From Orbilia blumenaviensis (lineage: Eukaryota; Ascomycota; Orbiliomycetes; Orbiliales; Orbiliaceae), in assembly GCA_036872755.1 (NCBI GenBank), contig JAVHNS010000015.1, forward strand, positions 682,001 to 746,000: 64,000 nt of DNA, given 5' to 3'. A model generated the notes under the pieces. The model had not been told where the DNA came from, searched no databases, and worked only from the letters and a program-made list of their open reading frames with translations. Made by a program: the position numbers and the translations under genes. This document shows, in pieces, positions 58,344 through 64,000 of the stretch (positions within the stretch are counted from its first letter, which is position 1; the number at the start of each line of letters is the position of its first letter).

Positions 58344-59295
58344 CTAGGCTGTTTTAGTGCCGTTGGGGGCATCGACCTTGGGCTCATCGACCTTGGGCTC
58401 ATCGACCTTGGGCTCACCTACCTCCCTCTTGGTGCTAACCGGTCCGTGTGACATGCATAGGTCCATTGTGCATACATTAGAGCTGCGAAGCCTCTGCAAC
58501 GCTGCGATCATCACCGCAAGGAATACCCGGCTCGAATAGCCCTCAAGTACATCGTCCACAAGCTCCATAGGGTCTAGATGGAAGTGCAAAGAGAGTTGCC
58601 AGGCACAGTCCGTGAGTACTGGGTAGTGCGTTTCGGTGCAGAAGGTGCATATTTCGAGGAAATTGTCGTAGACTACCCTTTTGAGGGGGGCTTCTAGTTT
58701 GCAGAATGTATCGACAAGAAAGAAATACAGCGTGGTCAGAAGTGCTCGTTTAAAATCGGGCATATCGAGAAAATCTGCCGCTCTCCAGATCAACATGGCT
58801 TCAGGCCCCAAATCGGGGAGGTACTCCAGTCCGGTGGAGTATTGCCAATGTAGGACCCTCTCTATAATCAGCGCACGCACTTCAGGAACGTATATTTCTC
58901 TCTTTTGACCTTCTTCCAATTTGGTGGAACAGGCCTCTCGGTAGTAGCCGGAGGACACGCAAATGACCTCTTCGTGTACTTTGAACGGCTTCTTATCGCG
59001 CCCGGCGAAGATGATGGCATCGTATGTTTCGGGGTCATCCAGAATTTTAAGACTAAATGCTCCAGTGTTAGGCTTCTATCACACAGTAATGTACAAGTAG
59101 GGAGGAGGAAGCTAGGGTCGGAACTTTCACGTACTTATTAGGCTCATATTCCACTTTTTTCGGCTTCGGAACGTACGCGGCTGCCCTAAGCTTGGCAATT
59201 TTCTCGCTGACCTCTTTCTTGATCTTTTCATTGGCTTCGTTACTTTTATTTTTCTTCCCTGGGCCAGTAAAGTCCGAAAATCTGATACCAGGCAT
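58344..59295 (-). CDS. BTB/POZ domain protein with KVDEP repeat tail
   Basis: Two exons, 59131-59295 and 58344-59075, give 298 residues. The intron is 55 nt (GTGAAA...GATAG). A lysine-rich leader (KIKKEVSEKIAKLRAAAYVP) is followed by a BTB domain: YDAIIFAGRDKKPFKVHEEV, then ICVSSGYYREACST, REIYVPEVRALIIERVLHWQ and the LIWRAADFLDMPDFKRAL helix. BTB domains dimerise and often link substrates to Cullin-3. The tail has a tandem 15-nt repeat encoding KVDEP (about 58370-58420). It is one of four similar genes in a row. Confidence 0.85.
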
Positions 59296-61200
59296 GATGA
59301 AGGCCCTGATTTGATACCAAATGTTCTGAGATATGATAAGGCAACCTAGTGACCTATGACCTATAATAGATGAATTTTGGTACCAGCAGTTAGACATGAA
59401 GACGAAATGGCTATTTTCAATTTTACTCACAGTCACGAAACTTCGTCAGTTAGACACAAATGGCGTGGTGCGACCGTAGCTGAGCGTGGTGATACTGCGG
59501 AGGCGGTATCTTAGTGAGGTGAAAGGATGGTTATATACCTATATATAACACTGAAGTTCAGGTGCATATGGGGTGCTGAAGATGGGAATGTGTATGTGAG
59601 TGCTGGTGGTTTGTGTGAGAACTATTACTTTGACTTGGAGCTCATTTAGGGTGGCGTGCGGGCGAGAAGAGCTTTAAATACCATTTCAAACCAATTATAT
59701 GAGAATATTTGACTTAATGGTCACCGTGCCAATGCGCGGATAATGATATCGAAATATAAAAACCCCGATCGACACTGTAAGACAGTAAAAATGCACCAAT
59801 TTTCAATTTTAACTACCCCTCCGTAGGTTCCTGGTAGGGTTTACAAGTCTCTACTTTCGAGGACGGGGTTGCTAGAGGAACAGACGAAGATGGAGCTGGC
59901 TTCTTGGTTGTCTCCGAGATCGTTGCCGCATCAGCCAACCGGTTAGCAATTTACGACCGTATAGATGATATGAGATCCCATATTAATATTATTATTATTA
60001 TTACTTTTATTCTAAAGTCGCGAGGCAATGGGCTTACGTTGAGGCAAAACGACGAGAAGTAGGTAGGTAATTTGAAAGGGCTTTCTGCCGCATTATGGAG
60101 CGCTGGCCACCGGGTTGATCTACTAGTAAATCTCTCATAAGTCGATGTATCTGAATATTCTATTGGCTTACAGCGATACCAGCTAACGAGGCTTTGTAGA
60201 TCCATTATGATATCTACCTACGATAGGCCTTATGGCTCGGTATAGCGATTAGAGAGTTCAAAAACTCTCTACACCGGTGCACATGATGATGATTGTGAAA
60301 GAGGTGTTTGTTCCGCCTATCAGGCTCGGTAACCGGCCCGACTCCCTTGCTTCTGTGCTACCATGGTTCCAGAAATGGCATTTGCCAGATTAGGAAAATT
60401 CACAGAATCCCGTGTTGCATTTTTTGCGTTGTCAGGGCAAAGCCTTGGTTTCACGAAGGGTTAGTACTCGAATGGTGTCAAATCAGGTACTTCGACAACC
60501 TGGCTTGAGGGATACCTGTTTCTTATGAGTTGCTTTGGTTTTCAGGAAATGTCAGCGAGGTTTGAGAAGAAAGAAAACATCGTTATAGTTATTAGGCGGA
60601 AGTCCTTTTATGCACACCAGGGATAGACAAATTTAAGGTGTGTTTGGAAATGTTTGTTGTCTAGATACCTGAATAGAAAGTCATGGATATCTTTTATGTC
60701 TTTATATATTGCTGGAAATAGCAGATATTAAAACATACTGAGTAAGAATCACGCTTATGTTCATCCTAGCCTGGGCACTGGGTGAGTCTGGCTTTACCCG
60801 AAAGGAGGCAAAGTCTAAGGTAAAGTAAATTCAAAAGGTAAAGTTTTGAAGAACTAGCGCTGCCAAATTTGAACGGAAGTGGAAACATATAAAACATTTT
60901 TCTGTGGTCCAACAGTATTTAAAGTAAACAAACATCTAAGCTTATAAGAATATTTATAAAAGTAGCGTCGCCTCGGTTTAGAACGGTAGTAGTAATGTTA
61001 GGTATTGATAAGTCCCTCCACTGCCGCCTGCAGCCTTTGAAATACTCTTTGTCTACACTGGCGCTGCAACTCCTCTCTAGCTCAGCCAATCTTCACCCAA
61101 GCACCAATTCATAGCTTTTTTTTGATACTTATGTCCACTATAGCAGTGCTGAAACCTATTAGAGGTCTAAAACCTGGTTAATGTATCAGAATTCTTCATA
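59296..61200. other. Spacer with a possible gene remnant
   Basis: 1.9 kb between BTB genes. Apart from the short minus-strand frame listed separately at 59813-59944 I see AT-rich sequence, an (ATT)n stretch near 59985-60000, and no complete gene. Confidence 0.4.
59813..59944 (-). pseudogene. Possible C-terminal remnant of a BTB paralogue
   Basis: A 43-codon frame reading NRLADAATISETTKKPAPSS and ending EPTEG then stop. Its Lys/Pro/Ser character resembles the disordered tails of the neighbouring BTB proteins. No upstream exon or acceptor could be joined to it. It could also be chance. Confidence 0.2.
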
Positions 61201-62270
61201 TTAAGAGATGGATATCCTGTAAAACTCTACAGAGAGTCCGGAGAGGATACTCACATCAAAGGTGGGTTCGAAAAATTCAGTTATATTGAAATTCCCACGA
61301 CCGTTTGAAGAGGTAGAGTCCCTACCAATATGCTCTTGGATTGCTTGCTCTTGGCGTTCGCCGATATTGACGTCAAATTTGGGCGCGAATTCTCCAATGG
61401 TTTCTTTACGCACAAACTCGTTGGTAGTAAGGGTGACACTTCGATGCTGGAAGCAACTCGTATCATAGCGGTCACAGTTTCCCGGGACAGGGAAAGTGTC
61501 TGGCGGAAGCTGTTGACACGCACGACAAAGCCAAAAATCGAAAATTCTCTGCTGTCTTTCAAGCAGAAGCATCGCGAGAAACGCTGTGCCACATTCTTTT
61601 GCAAATTCTACGACCCATGCAGGAGTAGAAGGCAAGCTTGGGGCCATTTTTGTGACAGCTTGGTTCACGTTCGCAAAATAGAAGCTCTGGGTCCAGTTAG
61701 AGAGGCCCCTGATGACTCTCCAATACTCCGGGTCCTGGTCGAACCTAGCTTTGTGGCTGTCAAGCTCGGGTAGGCCATAACTTAATCTGGAGAAAGCGCC
61801 AACTCCTAGTTTATCTAGTCCGAGACTAGAAGCTACAACAGCGACATTGGTTGCCAGTTCGCGTCCCACCAAGTTGTCAAGGTGTCGCTCACCATACATC
61901 CAACGGAGAGCGATGCCAACTGCCTGAGGCTCAAGCTCTCGAAGGATGATGAGCTTTTTATCCTCCTCCACAGCATCAGTTTGGCAAAGGTGGTTTAACC
62001 GATCAGATGCCATGCGGATAACTGCCTGATGAGCATAAAACTTTGCTCCCTCGCTACCTGCTTTTATGATCACATCCGCGTAATCAGGATTATTGAACGC
62101 CCTATTAACATTTTAGCTCGCTAAACCACTGCCCACCATATGTAGTCATCTGACTCTGCCCCTGGTGCAGGGCGGTAAAGAATCAATTGTTTATGGTTGT
62201 AGCTGGGTCTTCTAACTTACTTTAGGAAACCTTCATTCTTCCAACAATTTTCTTCCGTATCAAAACTCAT
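61201..62270 (-). CDS. BTB/POZ domain protein
   Basis: Two exons, 62221-62270 and 61201-62101, give about 316 residues. The first exon MSFDTEENCWKNEGFL joins through a 119-nt intron (GTAAGT...AATAG) to KAFNNPDYADVIIKAGSEGA, the start of a BTB fold: FYAHQAVIRMASDRLNHLC, LRELEPQAVGIALRWMYGER and an ALR-type helix near LGLDKLGVGAFSRL. The C-terminal part contains FDFWLCRACQQLPPDTF, a single C-x2-C. A GTGAGT right after FEPTFD may be another donor, so the last 18 residues are uncertain. Confidence 0.82.
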
Positions 62271-63618
62271 TTTACTGCTGTTTATATCTTGCTAAGTTGG
62301 CTACTATTATCTAAAAACACTATTGGGTGTGAGTGTTAGTTGAAATTTCAGGGAATAATCAGAACTTTACCCACAAGTGCGGACTCTCAAATTAGTTCTA
62401 GGGGTTATATTTATTTGGCGTTCAGTGTTAATTAAAACCGCCTAAATATGGTATTTCTAGGATTGTAACTTATATGGAGAGTGCGTGTAAGGTCTAAGTC
62501 CTGGATCGATATTTATGGTGTCCATATTTTCGAAGATTATTCTTCTAATTGAAATATTCTACTACTCCGCGGCCCTAGAAAAATTCCCCATTTTCAAGCA
62601 TTCGAAGGTATACCGGTAGATAAACGTACCCTCCAGAACCATATGGAAATGAGCCATTGGATTCCAATTACCACAATATAGAGAGTACCATCTGAATAAC
62701 TAGATGTTTAAACCGTCGTTGAGAAAGTTCAAGAAGCAATATAAGCATCAGCGTAAGAACTTATATATTCTGCGCATGAATTTTTCACTCTATAGGCTTA
62801 TAAGCTTAGCCAATGTAAAGAGGTTGTTTCCTGAGTATTCGTGTTGCCTAAGGGCCTCTATATACATGTCTAGTGTAGGGATGTCCCTAGTGCAGTGTCT
62901 TGCGCAATACAAAGGAAGCTGTTGGAACCTTTTATGAGTAGTTATAGATATAATGTCACCTTGTATATTTGGAGGTAGTATAGCTCGAGGAATATCTGTA
63001 TTCGATCGCATTTTATGTGGGTTGTATCGGTGTCGCGGTGTCGACGTCACGGTGGCTACGGTCGTCACCTGGCCCGCCTCAATGTCGGATTTTGTACTGA
63101 GGCTGCGTTGTTTTCCCCCAATCACTTACGTCGGAAAAAATATTTTTACACACTATACAAGCGGCGACAGCCGCGATCTGATTACCATTCCGGATGGGTT
63201 AAGGAGGGTCGAGATTTAACTGGCACGTGTAATGCGAGGTTGATACTTCCTAGACAAAATTTACGAAGGTAGATTCTTTTGCTACTGATGCGATTATTTG
63301 GAGTAATTTGATTTTTAGCGTAAAAGCTATACACGATAGTTCGACGAATTAGGCAAGGAGTATGGTATTGAACTAATAATCACATGCGTGATTCTGGTGA
63401 CCTGGAAGCGTTTCCCGTGAACCTATTCAAGGGTTGAATCTACCTTCGGTGCTCGGGGAGAAACGTTATCAGGTTCGCCCAGCATTTCCTTCTCTCATTT
63501 CTAGAATTTCAGTCGATACCACATTTGATTTCAGCCTGGCTACATGAAATAAAGTGCTTTTAAATAATTGTACTTCAACCAGGAGAGGATATTCCGGATT
63601 TAACTCCACGTAGGCAAA
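62271..63618. other. Intergenic region
   Basis: 1.3 kb between two BTB-type genes. Several short frames on both strands; none has a recognisable domain. Confidence 0.4.
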
Positions 63619-64000
63619 TTAATTGCGAGGCGGAAGATCATTGGCATAGATATCTCGGGGTAGCGCCGGCTTTTGAGCGCCTAAGAAAGCCGCAACGAAC
63701 GTATTTCCATATTTACCCTCTAAAAGCCCATCATATATCTCTTCGCGCGTTACCTTCCAATGCGGGATTATAGTCCTTGCGCATGACTCCAAATCCTCCA
63801 AATCGCTTTTGTTGCAAAACTCGCAAACTTTAGCAAAGTTGGAAACATATTGTTCAAGAAACTCCTTAGACGCGGAAGCCATGATCTGCTGAGGACTAGC
63901 AGCGATCGCGTTCAAAATAGCCTTTCTCATATTTTGAAGTTGGAGGAAGTTTGCGACTTCGAAAGCGGGGACGTCCCATCCGTTATGGCTGTCGAACCAA
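63619..64000 (-). CDS. BTB/POZ-type protein, 5' end beyond the window
   Basis: The frame is open from the right edge (WFDSHNGWDVPAFEVANFLQ) through LQNMRKAILNAIAASPQQIM to a stop at 63619; the ATG at 63930 is internal. VANFLQLQNMRKAIL corresponds to AADFLDMPDFKRALL in the gene at 58344, and ESCARTIIPHWKVTREEIYD to the later helices. The N-terminal BTB core lies outside the window. Confidence 0.7.
   Translation of the reverse strand, partial: WFDSHNGWDVPAFEVANFLQLQNMRKAILNAIAASPQQIMASASKEFLEQYVSNFAKVCEFCNKSDLEDLESCARTIIPHWKVTREEIYDGLLEGKYGNTFVAAFLGAQKPALPRDIYANDLPPRN

Overview
The window is nuclear DNA of a filamentous ascomycete (Pezizomycotina). The evidence is short introns (about 47-120 nt) with GTANGT donors, CTRAC/CTGAT branch points and YAG acceptors, a canonical Zn2Cys6 regulator, a peroxisomal-type copper amine oxidase, a Sec24 COPII subunit, a fungal DHA1-like MFS transporter, F-box proteins and a BTB/POZ cluster. 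I cannot fix the class; an early-diverging lineage such as Orbiliomycetes or Pezizomycetes is only an impression.

Layout. 0.5-7.4 kb holds three diverged members of one helical-repeat protein family, with a fold-back transposon and a partial copy of it between them. 7.4-19.5 kb has no gene I can defend, only microsatellites and long poly-T tracts; it lies upstream of a Zn2Cys6 transcription factor (19.5-21.5 kb). After a 4.2 kb T-rich gap come copper amine oxidase (7 exons) and Sec24 (6 exons) in tandem on the plus strand. A large F-box protein with an acidic tail (33.4-36.7 kb), a proline-rich and acidic unknown (40.4-41.4 kb) and a second F-box protein with a cysteine-rich tail (42.5-44.0 kb) follow on the minus strand.

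46.5-51.6 kb is the most unusual stretch. A TATA box and a signal-peptide exon lead into a series of AT-rich, perfectly ordinary introns that separate segments full of G and C homopolymers and of perfect inverted repeats. One recurrent palindrome has the core CCCCAAT(T/C)GGGG. Beyond about 49.5 kb, different hairpins with stems of about 10-17 bp follow one another almost end to end. The sequence could be a hypervariable secreted-protein gene, a locus invaded by GC-rich hairpin elements, or a structured RNA. I found no known family that explains it.

52.0-55.3 kb carries a small unknown protein and a 10-exon MFS transporter. 56.5-64.0 kb holds at least four BTB or BTB-like genes, all on the minus strand, the last cut by the window edge.

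Gene models were spliced by eye from consensus sites, phase continuity and family conservation. Sec24, the amine oxidase, the regulator and the transporter are solid. The hairpin locus model is tentative.
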